Assembly: GCA_029747015.1 (NCBI GenBank)
Contig: JAKOGI010000425.1
Span: 492,844-556,843 of the forward strand
Origin: Carnegiea gigantea
Taxonomy: Eukaryota; Streptophyta; Magnoliopsida; Caryophyllales; Cactaceae
DNA: 64,000 nucleotides
Direction: 5' to 3'
A program made the translations under genes and the position numbers. Positions within the stretch are counted from its first letter, which is position 1, and each line of letters opens with the position of its first letter. Shown piece after piece: positions 23,937-35,920 of the stretch. The notes below the pieces were generated by a model. It was given only the letters and a program-made list of their open reading frames with translations. It did no database searches and had not been told where the DNA came from.

Positions 23937-25110
23937 ATGTCTAAGAGGGAAACCACTTCTCCTCATCCTCAGTAGCCTATTAGAGTTCTTAGCGAGCTCT
24001 CTCTTGAACAAGCTTATGAACTCAGAAGAGATAGAGCTATCCTGGAGGTGCAAGGTAATATTCGGAACCTGACTGCTCAGATTCAGCAGCTTATGGTCTA
24101 ATCTAGAGGCAGGGATAGAGAACCTCTATAGGAACCCCTAGATAGATCAGATCCCTCTTTAAAATCTCATTATGGTAGCAGCTCTTCCAATGAAGAAAGG
24201 TGGCCAAGAAGAAGAAGAGCTCATATAGATCATCTCAAGGATTTTAGGGTGGAAGCCATGAGTTTGATGGCAGCTTAAGACTTGAGGACTACCTTGAATA
24301 GGTTCAGTCCATGGAGGGAATCATCAAAGTCAAACGATGCTCAAGAGAGAAAGCTTTCAAGTTGGCTGTCTTGGAGCTTAAGCAATATACATCACTCTAG
24401 TGTGAAAACTTGAAGAGAACCAGACCTTAGAAGGTAAACCCAAGATCAAAACATAGGTTAAGCTGAGAAAGCACATGAATAAAAGGTTTCTATCTGCCAC
24501 TTACAAACAATTACTCTATTTGAGAGTCAATTCCCTCTATCAAGGCAGCGTGAAGGTTGAGGAATACATCAGGGGGTTTGAGTAACTCTAAATCAGGTGT
24601 GTCCTAAGGGAAACCCTAAACATACCATTACTAGCTTTCTCAAAGGTTTGAATCTTGCTATTCTGGACAGATTTGAACTCCAACATTTCTAGACCTTTAA
24701 GGATGCTTACAACCTAGTTGTCAAGGTCGAGAAGTAGCTTAAGTCTAGGAAGACCTATCCCTCTACTCTAACAAAACCCACTGTCCCTTGAAGCCTTTTA
24801 GCTCTTACAAAACAGATCCCCGTCCTGGAGAAGAAAGAGAAAAGGAAAAGGGAAAATCGATTGTTAAGAAAGCGCCTATGAGTCAGAAGAAGTGTTTCAA
24901 GTGCCATGGCTATGGCCATTTTAAACAACAGGGTCTTTAGTTTTAGAGAGATTAAAGACCTAAATCAGATGGAAGTAGAAGAGAGTGAAGAGGAATCAGA
25001 AGAGGAAGGAGAGATCTCTTACTTGTTACCTGAAGAAAGAGAGATGTTGATGATCAAGAGAGCACTTTATACTAGTGAAGTCTTACCAAAATCAAATCAT
25101 AGAGAATAAA
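23937..25110 (+). pseudogene. E5 Gag
   Basis: Starts at ATG 23937 (MSKRETTSPHPQ, then a stop) with the leucine-rich N-terminal helix SLEQAYELRRDRAILEVQGN. The capsid domain is readable across frameshifts: a broken FDGSLRLEDYL segment near 24260, FKLAVLELKQYTSL near 24360, MNKRFLSATYKQLLYLRVN near 24475 and VEEYI at 24560. The zinc knuckle at about 24894-24937 reads CFKCHGYGHFKQQG, so its last zinc-binding Cys has become Gly. The acidic linker (EVEESEEESEEEGE, ending ALYTSEVLPKSNH) is open in 24906-25109. Confidence 0.78.
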
Positions 25111-25470
25111 TCTTCCTCTCTAGGTGCAAGGCAACCAACAAGACCTGTAACCTTATTATTAATGGAGGAAGCTGTACAAATGTAGCTTCAACAAAGTTGA
25201 TTGATAAGCTCAATCTTCCCACTATTGAGCACCCTAGGCCATACACCTTGCAATGGCTCAAGAAAGGAAATGAGGTAACTGTCCCTAATTAAGCCTTAGT
25301 ACCTTTTTCCATTAGAGAGCATAAAGATGAAGTTATCTGTGATATGTTACCTGTGGATGCATGCCCTTTGCACTAAGAAAGGCCCTGGCCATGTGATAGA
25401 AGGGTTTTATAGCATTGCTAGTCCAACACATATTCCTTCAAACTGTATAGGAGGAAGTGGACCCTAACCC
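25111..25470 (+). pseudogene. E5 aspartic protease, catalytic Asp to Asn
   Basis: Reads CKATNKTCNLIINGGSCTNVAS from about 25120. The active-site loop is N-G-G where E9 has D-G-G, a single GAT to AAT change that inactivates the enzyme. The domain continues with LIDKLNLPTIEHPRPYTLQW and VPFSIREHKDEVICDMLPVDAC, with stops near 25290 and 25375. It would have processed E5 Gag-Pol. Confidence 0.78.
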
Positions 25471-25779
25471 CTTTTACCCCTACCTAATTACACAAACCTG
25501 AGGCTTAAAAGGGAAACCCTAGGAAAACGTTCCTGCTGGTAAGTGGGTTAGAGTAGAAATAGTTATCTCTAAGAGAAAGACCATACTTGTTGTCTTAGCT
25601 GGAAAGTCCACATCTAATAGGGGGTTAGCACCTTTTAGTCCCATGGTCCTTTACTTCAAGCATTTGGGGATCACTTTCCTCAAGAACTTCCTCATGGCCC
25701 TCCTCTGAAGAGGTAAACGGAACATTAGATTGATTTAATCCTAGGTGCACCTCTACCAAACAAGCCTGCTTATAGATGC

Positions 25780-26605
25780 AACCCTATTGAGACTAAGGAA
25801 TTGCAAAGGCAGCTCGAGAGCTTATTTATATGAGGAAAAGTATAAGACCCTGTCCTATGCCAACTCATCTATCCATAAAAGGATGGCAGTTAGAGAATGT
25901 GTATAGATAGTATGGCCATCAAGAATAATCAAGTATATGTACCTCATTCCTAGGCTTTATGACATGTTGGATGAACTAGATGGCTCAAAGGTCTTCTCTA
26001 AGATTGACCTAAGAATTGGAAACCATCACATTAGAATGAGAAAGGGACATGAGTGCAAGACTTCCTTTAAAACCAAGCAAGGGCTCTATGAATGGCTAGT
26101 CAAGTCGTTTGGATTGTCCAATGCCCCAAGCACTTACATAAGACTCACGAATGAGGTGCTCAGGCCCTATAGTGGCTTGTTTGTGGTATTTTGATGATAT
26201 CCTGGTATATAGTAAGACTGAATATGAACATGTGGACCATTTAATGCAAGTCTTTTCCACCCTCAATGTACAGAAACTTTATGGTAAGTCTCATAAGTGT
26301 GAATTCTTCACTCCTAGGGTTGTCGCCCTTGGGTATGTTGTTTCTTGTGAAGGTATTCAGGTTGATGAAAGCAAGATTAAAGCAATCAAGTCCTCACCAG
26401 TCCTAAACTCAATCACAATAGCAAAAAGTTTTCATGCCCTTGCCTCTTTGTATATGAAGTTTATTAAGGATTTTAGCTCTATCATGGCTCCACTTGTAGA
26501 ATGTATAAAGAAAGGCAGTCTCTTATGGTTTACAGCCGCACAAAATGCCTTTGAAACTATTAAGCAGAGGTTATATGCGGCTCCAGTTCTAGCACTACCT
26601 AACTT
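25780..26605 (+). pseudogene. E5 reverse transcriptase
   Basis: The N-terminal RT region (about 25780-25930) is broken by stops. 25937-26194 holds [18 protein letters not shown] and [21 protein letters not shown] one-base frameshift near 26190 moves into 26151-26621, which contains the catalytic [19 protein letters not shown] with both Asp present, the thumb (CEFFTPRVVALGYVV) and the connection (PLVECIKKGSLLWF). Apart from the shift and the damaged N terminus this RT is fairly well preserved. Confidence 0.85.
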
Positions 26606-27140
26606 TGAAAAATTATTTTAGGTCGGGTATGATGCCAGTGGAGTTGGTGTTGTAGCTATGCTTACTCAACTTAGAAAGGCTATAGCCTACTTTAGGAAGA
26701 AGTTTAGTAGTCCAAAGCTCAACTACTCCACATATTATAAAGAATTTTATGCTATTGTGAGAACATTGAGCCACTAGGGTCACTACCTTAAACCTGAGGC
26801 TTTTGTTCTTCACTCAAATCACAAAGCACTCAAGTTTCTCAATGGGCAACCTAAGCTAAATACAAGACATGCCAAGTGGGTGAAGTTTCTGCAAGCCTTC
26901 ACGTTCTTCACTGGGCACAAGAAAGGCACTAGGAATGTAGTAGTTGATGCCCTTTCTAGAAGACATGCTCTGATCTTTATCTTGGGAGTAAAGCTTCTTG
27001 GACTACCATCCATACAACTACTATTATAAGGATTCAACTTTTAATAAGCTAGTGAAGAATACCCTATCACTATGTCCTCATCTTATGCACTTTTATTGGC
27101 CCAAAATGGGGGAGGATGTTCACAGAGTGGTGTCCAGGTG
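26606..27140 (+). pseudogene. E5 RNase H and truncated start of integrase
   Basis: RNase H is readable in one frame from about 26623: DASGVGVVAMLTQL, YYKEFYAIVRTL, then a stop at 26776, then FVLHSNHKALKFLNGQ. The Asp usually found in SDHKAL is Asn (again GAT to AAT). GTRNVVVDALSRRH closes the domain near 26960. After a gap, 27080-27140 reads HFYWPKMGEDVHRVVSRC, part of the integrase HHCC domain, and similarity ends there. The remaining 110 bases before the E3 LTR show nothing recognisable. Confidence 0.8.
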
Positions 27141-27250
27141 TTAATTACCCTCTTTAAAAAAGGGGCCCTAATTAATATATGACAAAGGAGCTCATAAAAT
27201 ACATGGACTCATCATGTTACCAAAGTTTCTAACACGAACAATGCACGGGC

Positions 27251-28022
27251 TATTGAAGATGAAATTTGAACAAATTTAAATATGTCGAATTTGACATATA
27301 CAAATTCAACATAAGTTTACCACAAGAAAAGGGATCAATATTGCAAAAGCATATATAAAGTATAATCTTTTGAAATTCAACTTATTAATACTATTAAAGG
27401 TGGGGAAAAAAGTAAATAAAATAAACTTTGAACCAAGTGTCGCCCTATGTTCCCTCCTTACATTAGCCTCTACAAATAAGCATACAAGAAAAAAAAAAAA
27501 TCAATGGAAAATTTAAAGGGCTCATGCGATGGGTGGATGCTTATAATAAAATTTGGTTTGAAAGACATATATGGGCCTAGAATGTCCATTGTAGAATAGC
27601 ACATGAACTCATTTTCTCATTCTACAGCTTTTAGAACTCTTTGGATGTAGATAAGATCAACAAGGAGGTTACCTATATCCCTACCTCTCCCATTATTGCT
27701 GCTATGTGGAAAGATAGTGAAGCTAATATGCAATTATAAGAAAATCACTTTTATACTAGGATTATAAAACTCTAGAGGGACAAAGAAAAGCTGGAGGATA
27801 TGCACGATAAAAAAAGAAGATATCAGAGAGCAAAGAAAGAGGCTGAAATGGAGGAAAAATTATGGAGAACAAAACACATATTAAGAGAAACACAACAGAG
27901 TAATGAAGAACAAGAAGGCAGATACAGATAGTAAAGCTATCTTACCCCAAAAAATGCAAGAGTTTGAGTGGAAATTCAAAGGTAAGAAAAAGTTAAAATC
28001 TCGGCAAAAGTAGTCTTCTCGT
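27251..28022 (+). repeat. E3 3' LTR, first piece
   Basis: Aligns with 17147-17896 of the 5' LTR. It ends at 28022 with CTCGT (28018-28022), the left member of the E6 target duplication. The first bases (TATTGAAGATG) have lost the canonical TG of the other copy. Confidence 0.78.
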
Positions 28023-29439
28023 TGTTCGATACTAAATAGTTGTATTTTACATGCCTCTATCACCTAGTTTTAATTTGTATAATAATATAATATTTAAGAT
28101 TTTTACATGTTTTGTTTACTTTTGTAGGTAATAAGTTCAATATGGTAAATATCGCAAAAAGGAGTGAAGATGGAGCAGGAAAAGCCAGAAGATCACAAGC
28201 AAGAGGTGGCGATGGCCATCATGGGCACCACTACCACAAATCATCACCACCACTGTAGCAAAGTTGTGGCTAGCGAAGGCTGGCTGTCGCCTACGTGATG
28301 GCCGGTCGTGGCTGGTGATAGCCAGTGGTCGGTTGGCCGACGGCTGTCGTCCAACCCTTTCCTCTTCTCGGCCCTTTTTCACAAGATTTGTATTTAAAGG
28401 ACTTTTTTTAGACTTTTTGGGGAGCTTTTTAGAGACTTTTACAGAGTTTTTAAGTTAGGTTTAACCACTAAAAAAGCCCATTAGGGGGTAATAAACTATG
28501 TAGAATAGGATTTATTGGGGAGCTTTGGATTTAAGCTTGTACATTTTGATCTTCATTCAATAATTTCAAGTTTGAGTTTTGTTCTCCCTCTCACTCTCTA
28601 TTTCATATTTTGTTCTTGCTCCTTTTATTTGATCTTGTTTGTTTAGATTGTGTTTGGTTTAAGTGTTTAGTTTTTATTATTAATCTATGTTTGATTATAT
28701 TAGTTTTATTCTTTCTCCTCTCTAGTTTATGTTTGTTTTCATGTTTGCTAGTTTAGTTGTGGTTCGATTTTCTGGCTTTCTCTTGATGATTAGTAGCTAG
28801 TTTTTGTTAGCTTAGGTTGTGATTAGCTTTTTGATGGCTAATTAGTCCTGGATTAGGCTTAACTACATCTAATTTATACTTTCAGCTTAGAGTTTTTTCT
28901 CATGCTACTAAGTGTTCGATGAATTGTTTGCGAGAGCTTTCATCCATACTTTTGGGTGATTGACTTATGGTGAGAGATGAGGTCAATTATCTAGTTTGGT
29001 GCAGAGAATGGCTGGGGTTTGGACATGAAAATACTCTCAATTCTAGCTAGGCCTGAGGGTTGCTAATTTCATGGTCTAATTAGGCTAACCCCATAAAATG
29101 GATGGTTAGACTAATTAGACTAGCTCATGACCCTTAAAAGAGGGCTTGGGTGGTCTTTGATGGCGCATCTTACCATGTCTAGTTTTCAGTATAGGCTGGC
29201 TTGGCTAGGGCTCGCCTCGATTACTTGCCCTGTTAATTGGCCCAATCATAACTCCAAGCCTCTTGTTTCGTTTAGCTCTATTTGGACTGTGTTTCCTTCC
29301 TTTCTCACTTAGCCTGGCTTGAAACACTTGAGCTAATCCCCGTACTTAAAATCCAACACCCAGCATACGACACCCCAAGTACTCGACGTTAACCTTGCAC
29401 TTGGGGTTATAAATATTAAAACTTAAATTCTTCCTATCA
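28023..29439 (+). repeat. E6 5' LTR
   Basis: 1417 bases, beginning TGTTCGATACTAAATAG and ending CTTCCTATCA. Partner of 34508-35920. It carries a GC-rich patch (about 28200-28350) with small inverted repeats such as GTCGGTTGGCCGAC, also present in altered form in the 3' copy. Open frames within this patch (28137-28382 minus, 28264-28458) are not conserved and are rejected as genes. Confidence 0.88.
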
Positions 29440-29445
29440 AGTTTT

Positions 29446-29463
29446 TGGCGCTATTGCTGAGGA
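29446..29463 (+). other. E6 primer binding site (Asp tRNA type)
   Basis: TGGCGCTATTGCTGAGGA matches the complement of the plant tRNA-Asp 3' end (TGGCGCCGTTGCCGGGGA) at 14 of 18 positions, and all four differences are transitions. It lies six bases after the LTR end. This primer type is used by Tat and Athila elements. Confidence 0.75.
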
Positions 29464-29570
29464 ATTGGCGCTTTTCAATATCGTGGTTCACTTGATCATT
29501 CGAGTCTAGGCATTTAGAAAATCAAAAAAAAAATTTAAAAAAGAATCAAAAACTTGAAAAAAAAATCAAA

Positions 29571-30407
29571 ATGGCTATCTTCCATTTACCTCAATTGAAG
29601 CGTGAACATTTTTGTCGATACTTGTGTAGATTGAATGGTTATTATTCTCAATATGTTCATTGCACATATGAAAAATGGGAATATATAATGTTGTGCTTAA
29701 GGAGGTAACACATGAGACTTAAGCCAACCTCGAGTCCATGTGTCATGGTGGTATGTGGACTTTAGATGTTGATGATATATGAGATTTGTTTGAGTCTTTA
29801 GGTTTTTATCAATGACAACATGAGAGTGCTAGTGAGTCTTTTGTGTGCAATTCCCCTTTTCCTTATGGTTTGCACATTTAATCTATGTGTAGATCAATCT
29901 AGGGATCCATATCATCACCCTTCTCTTTACCCTTATATTTTAAGCTCTTATTTCCAATCTTTTGACCATGATGCAAACTATTATCCCTATTATGATATTT
30001 CTTATACATGTTATACGAAGCTTAATACCATGATAGAGATAATGAATAAGCAACATCTGCACTTTGTTAGTGAGATGAGGGAGTGCGGTCAAACGCATAA
30101 GACCAACCCTAGTCTGTTTTCACCTAGACCTAAGGTAAGTCTCTTTGATGATTGTAACGCATTCGTTCCCTTAGAGGTTAATTCTATTATTAATACACCT
30201 TTGACCGACCTAAAGGAAGTATTTGACCCTCCATTGACTTCTTTACTATTTATTACTCCATCCTCACTTAGCACCCGTAGAGACACTACTGAGAGTGTCT
30301 TGAGCTTACTTACTTCTCCCCCCCCTTTTGCTCAGGGCATGGGATTAGAGATAGTTAAGTCTCCTAGTGGTGATGCTCGTTGTGTTGAGGATGGTTTGCT
30401 TGATTAG
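29571..30407 (+). pseudogene. E6 TR-GAG-type Gag-like protein relic
   Basis: The ATG at 29571 begins MAIFHLPQLKREHFCRYL and runs about 42 codons to a stop. After a frame change the reading resumes (ESMCHGGMWTLDVDD, then TGA for Trp) and enters the open segment 29820-30407. That segment contains a His-containing motif matching a CX2CX4HX4C knuckle in spacing, but with all three Cys replaced (S-X2-F-X4-H-X4-Y, in SSYFQSFDHDANYY). It continues with VSEMRECGQTHKTNPSLF, LTDLKEVFDPPLTSL and CVEDGLLD. I recognise it as the conserved protein of TR-GAG-like elements in many dicots. The coding remnant may continue to about 30930. The three Cys changes and nonsense codons mean no functional product. Confidence 0.65.
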
Positions 30408-31123
30408 TCGAGAGATATTGCATTGTTAGAGCCTTCTTTAAGGAGTTACATAGTGATGGTGTGGTGGTTGGTACCACTCCTAGCATTGAGAGATGAGGAG
30501 GAGTTGGTGATGCTCATCAACCCTCCATAGCACCATCTTAGAGAGGCTGTTAGTTTGGATAGAATCAGTGCCCAACCTGGTATAATCGTTCTAACTCTTC
30601 TCCCTTTCTTTCTTTTTCTTTTTGTTTAGTTATGCATATTATGTTGTGTTTTGGTTGATGATCAATATTGAGGTGAAGCTTCAGATCTTGTGAAGCCAAT
30701 TGATGGCTACGATCACCTTTGTGTGCCTTTTGTGCATAGCTATGTTTTGTGGTTGGTGCCATTGTTGGATTTGTATATATTCATCATTGGTGGTGTCGGT
30801 TTTGTATATATGTGCATTCGTTTTGTTAATTGGGTTAGGTTATTTTCGAGTGAGTACGTCATCTTTTATATATGTGTGTTCGTTGAGTATTCTTGTATGT
30901 TTTGTTTTGTTTTGCGGTTTGTGGTGACTTCTTAGCTCTCAATGAGGACATTGTGAGATTTAGATGTGGGGTTGGGGAAGCCATGTACCCTTTTGTGCAT
31001 ATTTTTGTAAAAGTTTTCAATTTTTGCATAGTTTTCATTTTGGCCATATGGGATTTTTGTGCCTTTGTGATTGGTTTTGACCCTTAATAGCTTAGTTGCT
31101 AGCTTTTATATAGGTTAAATATG
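30408..31123 (+). other. E6 interior after the Gag-like ORF
   Basis: A continuation of E6, with further open stretches in shifting frames (30690-30935 is hydrophobic) that resemble the 3' extension of the same ORF in related elements. ATATG at 31119-31123 is the left target duplication of E7. Confidence 0.45.
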
Positions 31124-33171
31124 TGTACCACCCCAATTTTCTAATCCCTTTTTTTATTTACTAATATTAACCTATGTGGCAGCGGGAAAAACCCAAAAGG
31201 GGTGTTACCACTGTATTTCCTTCTTGGAAATACCAGGCTGAGTATCAACCAAAACATTAATGCATAGTTTATTCTCAAACTAAAGCATAAGTCTGAATCC
31301 TAGCAATAAGCATAACAATGTCCAAACTGAAAAACAATCCCTAAAACAAATTTAATCTAAAAATAATTCATTACAACTAAATCATATGTGATGAGGCCTT
31401 GCTCTAAATTGGGTTCCCATTCCCATGCTTATATACTTTACGTAAAAACAAAATATTTGAAAAAGTGAGATAAACTCAATAGCAACCCCCCTAACAGTGA
31501 AAAGACACACACAAATTCATTTCAAAACATTTTAGGGTTGGGGGACAAAGACGAGTAGTTCAAAGTACTTACACATTCTCAACATGAACATATGACAATC
31601 TAAGTCCCACTTATTTAGTTTTATGATAAAAGGGGCGAGCGACCTCATTGGGTCTCATGATCTGCATCTGGGTTTAATGCAGCCGCTTAACCATATCCTG
31701 GCTTACTGTCAGTTTAGACGGTTATCGATAACCTAGCCCATGTCCATCCATAAGGTGGCACGTGGCCGCGCACATGCATGCACTTTTACCCGGGGAAGGC
31801 TAATGGCCTTCAAGCGTAACAGGAGCATAACTACTCAGTCCTGCTCATTTATTCAGTTACTTATACATTTACAATTAACATCAGTCTTTAACCAGGATAC
31901 AGCCTAACTCGACCCATTCTAATCTAGAACATTTCATTATTATTTTCGCAGCGAAAACATTTAAGATGAACTCATGCAATTATCATTTGAACAATCACTT
32001 CTGTAAAAATCAGGGTGAAACCTCATCACACATTTACCCGGGAAAGATCCCTCGAACATCAATTTAAAATGCATTCACACACCTTTCAAGCATACTCATA
32101 GGACATATTTTCAAGGGATATTCAAGGGGGAATTTTAGGCATGATAGTTACCTGTTAGAACACGTCGTCTAAGCTTGAGTTCGGAATGCTAGTGTGGCCT
32201 AAGACAATTTTCTATAATAATATTCTATTAGTTCTAACTCTTAGTCTATCTCTCTATGAGCCCACTATACCCGAATAATTTTCCTAAGTGTCTTCTTACA
32301 CCTAACAACCAATGCTAGACCTCAAGTAAATTTTTAGAAGGCTATAAATATTAAAAATTACCTAGATGCTATTACTATGAGCTGTCCAGATTATTTCCAG
32401 ATTCCACCCCCAACTTTTCAGGACCATAACGTTCACTCCTGATGTCAAAATTTCAAGATTAATTTCATTCTAGAAAGGCCAAGCTGTGAGCTGCAACTTT
32501 CCTTTTATGACCATTAGTAGAACCTAAGTGTAACTAGTTCGAATTTCAACAAATTCTTAAATTGTCCCAGTTACAGTTAGTTTTGCACGATCCTGGTATT
32601 TTTGGCTATAACTTGCCCATTTTAACTCCGATTTATGAATTTCAAAATTATCTAGTTAGACGACCTTGAGATCTACCATTAAAAATGTTTCCACAGCTTT
32701 TAGGGGTCCTGATTATTGCAAGTAAGTCCACCAAGTCAGATAATTTTCTGAGCATCCCAACAGTTGACAATAATTCAACTTTTAGCCTTCCTTCCCTCCA
32801 TAATTTGACTCAAACCTCCCCAGTTCATGTATACAATCCTTTTACTCAATAACCATTACTCTTTGTTACTAAAACAATGAAACCATCCGAGCCATAAGAG
32901 GAGAAACGAATATTCTGCCTTAAAGTGAAGAATAGCGGAAAGGAAAACTTAGGGTGTTTTAATTCTCCCACCAAGAGTTCGAATCTAAAAAAGACATCAT
33001 AGGAGTGTGTAAGCAGCAATTCCATGGCCAAGTGTAAAGATTTTTTTTGGGGAAGAAACAATGGAAATCCAACACATTAGGCTAGGGTTTGAAATACTTA
33101 CCAAAAGAACAAAGAGAAGATGGAGGGAGAAAGAGATGGACGACGGCGACAGCGGCAGTAGCTGGCTGCTC

Positions 33172-33215
<44 letters not shown>

Positions 33216-33567
33216 GTAGGGGGAGAGAGAGCTAGGGAGAGAGAAAGGGGGCCGTAGGGAGCGAGAGAGAGGAGACGAAGAGAGAGAGAAAAAGAGTTTA
33301 AATCACTAAGGTTTTTCTCCCACCTTGCCCTCTTTTGCATTACTATTTTTCTTTTTTTCCTTCAGGAACAAAAATTCAAAGGATTAATATTCCTTTGGCT
33401 TGGACTGTTTGACTAACCTTCGAGCTATTCCGATAAATTTTCTAAAAATTAAAACACTTCAAGCTCAAGCATCCTAGGTCGTCCAATATCATAATAATTA
33501 TTAATAGCAAAAAAATATATATATAATCCAAAATAATAAATAAATAATATTTTTTCGAGGTTTCACA
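31124..33567 (-). repeat. E7: solo LTR, Tekay/Del-like
   Basis: 2444-base LTR without internal region, inserted in E6. The minus strand begins TGTGAAACCTCGAAAAAATA at 33567 and ends GGGGTGGTACA at 31124, like Tekay/Del LTRs. It is flanked by perfect 5-base direct repeats ATATG (31119-31123 and 33568-33572), proving a complete insertion later reduced to a single LTR by recombination between the two LTRs. It contains a GA tract (33175-33211) and GA-rich surroundings. The open frame 32846-33061 has no recognisable domain. Confidence 0.88.
33175..33211. repeat. (GA)n microsatellite in E7
   Basis: About 18 GA units within the solo LTR, starting about 355 bases from its 5' end on the minus strand. 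Neighbouring sequence to 33295 is also purine-rich. Confidence 0.95.
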
Positions 33568-34481
33568 ATATGCATGGTGGAACACTTGTCTAAAATGTGA
33601 TCTCTGGTCTCTAGCTCATAATAGCCCCATTTTGCACGTGCGGTTCTATGCTACCTCATACACTTAACCATTGATTTTTGGTGTTAGTTGTTGAAATTTG
33701 GGTTTGGAGACATCCTATTTGGTTAATTGACTTCTAGGTTTATCATCATATTGAAAAAAAAAAAGAGAAAACAATGAAGCAAAAGTAAGCTTAACTTTGG
33801 TACCACTATTTGAGCTTGAATAAGTGCTTTGAAAATCTAAATAAAACCCCTAAATAGGGAAGATGTCTAAATATATACTAAGTTGTTCCTCTGGGAGTTC
33901 AAGTCCTAATAAGCTAAGAAGTATCCACCCGGGCGAAGGAGCATAAGGAGAAAAGTGAAAAAAAGAAGAAAAAAATAAAAGGAGCAAAAATGTGATCTAA
34001 TAAAAGGTGGCCTTTCGCCCTTTTACCCGATTTTAGCCAAGTGGAGATGACCTTTTCCCCAATTTTAGCCTAGCACTAAGATTGATATACTTTGCACGGA
34101 GCACCAAGGTGTAAAAATTGTGTCGTTATGCTGCGTGGGTTGAAAATTAAAAGTTGGGACGCATTTATAGCCTTTGTGTGTCTTAAATGTATGTCTTGCA
34201 TCTATATAGCTTAGCAACGAGGTTGTTAGGGCGATAAAATCAATCTAGATGTGTATATATTTTCCCCTTTGCTTTATATATATGCTTTGCTTTTGAAAAA
34301 ATTCCAAAAATATTTCAAAGAATTTATGGGTATATCTTCTATAAACTCTCACGAGAGCTCACTAGTCCACTTGGGGAACTAAGAGATTTAAAGGGCTTGT
34401 TGCATATGCTAAATGCAACCATGATTTCTACAAAAGTGAATTAGGTTCTGATTTAGTTTTTCTTTTGTTTTTCTCAAGGAC
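33568..34481 (+). other. E6 3' untranslated interior
   Basis: Starts with ATATG, the right target duplication of E7, and continues the E6 interior without coding potential. It includes A-rich tracts (33950-34000) typical of the 3' noncoding part of Tat/Athila-type elements. Confidence 0.55.
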
Positions 34482-34505
34482 GAGGAAAAGGTAGATGTGG
34501 GGGTA
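34482..34505 (+). other. E6 polypurine tract
   Basis: A purine-rich run with GAGGAAAAGGTAGATG and GGGGGTA just before the 3' LTR start at 34508. It would prime plus-strand synthesis. Confidence 0.7.
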
Positions 34506-34507
34506 TT

Positions 34508-35920
34508 TGTTCGGTACTAAATTGTAATATTTTACATGCCTCTATCACCTAGTTTAAGGTTATGCAATAATATAATCTTTAGGATTTTTACTTGCTTTGC
34601 TTACTTTTTAGGTAATATCATTCAGGCAAACATCGTAGAAAAGAGCCAAGAGGGAATAAGAAAAGCCCAAAGATCACAAGCAAGATGTCGTGATAGCCAT
34701 CATGGCCAGCACACCACCAACCGTCACCACCACTGCAGTAAGGCACTGGCTGGCGGTAATTGGCTATCACCTACACGATGACCAATCGTGAATCTGGTGA
34801 CAGCTAGGGGTCACAGGCCGATGGTCGTCATCCAATATCCTGTTCTTCTCGACCATGTTTAACGCTGTTTGATTTATATTTAAAGGACTTTTTTCTGGAC
34901 TTTTTAAGGAGTTTTTTAGAGACTTTTAGAGAGTTTTTAGGTTAGGTTTAGCCATAAAAAAGAACTCCCATTAGGGGTTAATGATCCAGGCAGAATAGGA
35001 TTAATTTGGGGAGCTTTAGATCCAAGCTTTTAGTTCTTGATCTTCATCACCAATCTCACGTCTAAGTTTTACTCTCCCTTTCTCTCTCTATTTTATATTT
35101 TGTTCTTGTTCCCTTTATTTGAGCATGTTTGTTTAGTTTAAATGTTTATATTTATTGTTAATCCTTGTTTTATTAGCTTGTTAGATAAGGTTTGTTTCAT
35201 CCTTTCTCCTCTCTAATTGATGTTTGTTTTCATGTTTGGTAGTTTAGTTGAGGTTAGATTTAATTGTCTGCTTGTGATGATCAGTAGCTAGTTTTTGTTG
35301 GCTTGAATTGTGATTAGCCTTTTGATGGTTAATTAATCGTGGATTAGGCTCAACCACATCCAATTTATACTTTTAACTTAGAGTTTTCCCTCATGCCTAC
35401 CAAGTGTTTGATGAAACGCTTGAGAGATCTTTCATCCATATTTTTGGGCAATTAACCTATGTCGAGAGGTGAGCTCAATTAGCTCGTATAGGGGAGAGAA
35501 TGGCTGGGATTTAGACATGAAAATATTTCCAATCCTAACTAGGTCCAAGGATTGCTAATCTCATGGTTTAATTAAGCTAACCCTATAAAAATAGGTAGTT
35601 AGACTAATTAGGCTAGCTTATAATCCTTGAAAGAGGGATTGGGTGTTCTTTGATGGTGTAGCTGACCATCTCTAGTTTTCAGTATAGGTTGGGTAGGTTA
35701 GGGCTCACCTAGATTACTTGGATCGTCAATTGGCTCTATCATGACTCTAAGCCTCTTCTTTTGTGTTTATTAGCTTTATTTAGATTGTCTTTCATTCCTT
35801 TTTCACTTAGACTAGCTTGAAACACTTGAGCTAATCCTGATAATTGTAACCCAACTCCCAATGGACAAAACCCCGAGTACTCGATGATAAACCTTGCACT
35901 AACATAAATTCTTCCGATCA
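34508..35920 (+). repeat. E6 3' LTR
   Basis: 1413 bases, beginning TGTTCGGTACTAAATTG and ending CTTCCGATCA. It is followed by the target duplication CTCAT and then by the resumed E3 LTR. Partner of 28023-29439. Confidence 0.88.

Larger units (their letters stand above)
23269..27140 (+). mobile_element. E5: dead chromovirus (CRM/Reina-like) inside E3
   Basis: 5' part of a Ty3/gypsy element: a single LTR with a TATA box (ending about 23726), a weak primer site, gag, protease, RT, RNase H and the first residues of integrase, all on plus. It stops at about 27140 in the integrase zinc-binding region and has no 3' LTR, so the 3' end is deleted. The left boundary (about 23269) is inferred from the LTR-like sequence alone because there is no partner copy. 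The protein motifs are close to those of E2 and E9. Confidence 0.75.
28023..35920 (+). mobile_element. E6: TR-GAG-like non-autonomous LTR element
   Basis: LTRs 28023-29439 and 34508-35920 with TGTTCG...ATCA ends, an Asp-tRNA-type primer site, one gag-like ORF relic and a polypurine tract, but no trace of protease, RT or integrase. Without the inserted solo LTR E7 the interior is only about 2.6 kb. Target duplication: CTCGT (28018-28022) and CTCAT (35921-35925); the empty site in the E3 5' LTR reads CTCAT. This fits the TR-GAG class, non-autonomous elements coding only a Gag-like protein, presumably moved by Tat or Athila relatives that share the primer type. The LTRs diverge by about 14 percent over the first 110 bases by eye. 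Confidence 0.82.

Noticed and set aside
30690..30935. Hydrophobic 81-codon ORF as a membrane protein gene
   Set aside because: It lies in the interior of E6 in overlapping frames and appears to be an extension of the TR-GAG-like ORF relic, with frame changes.
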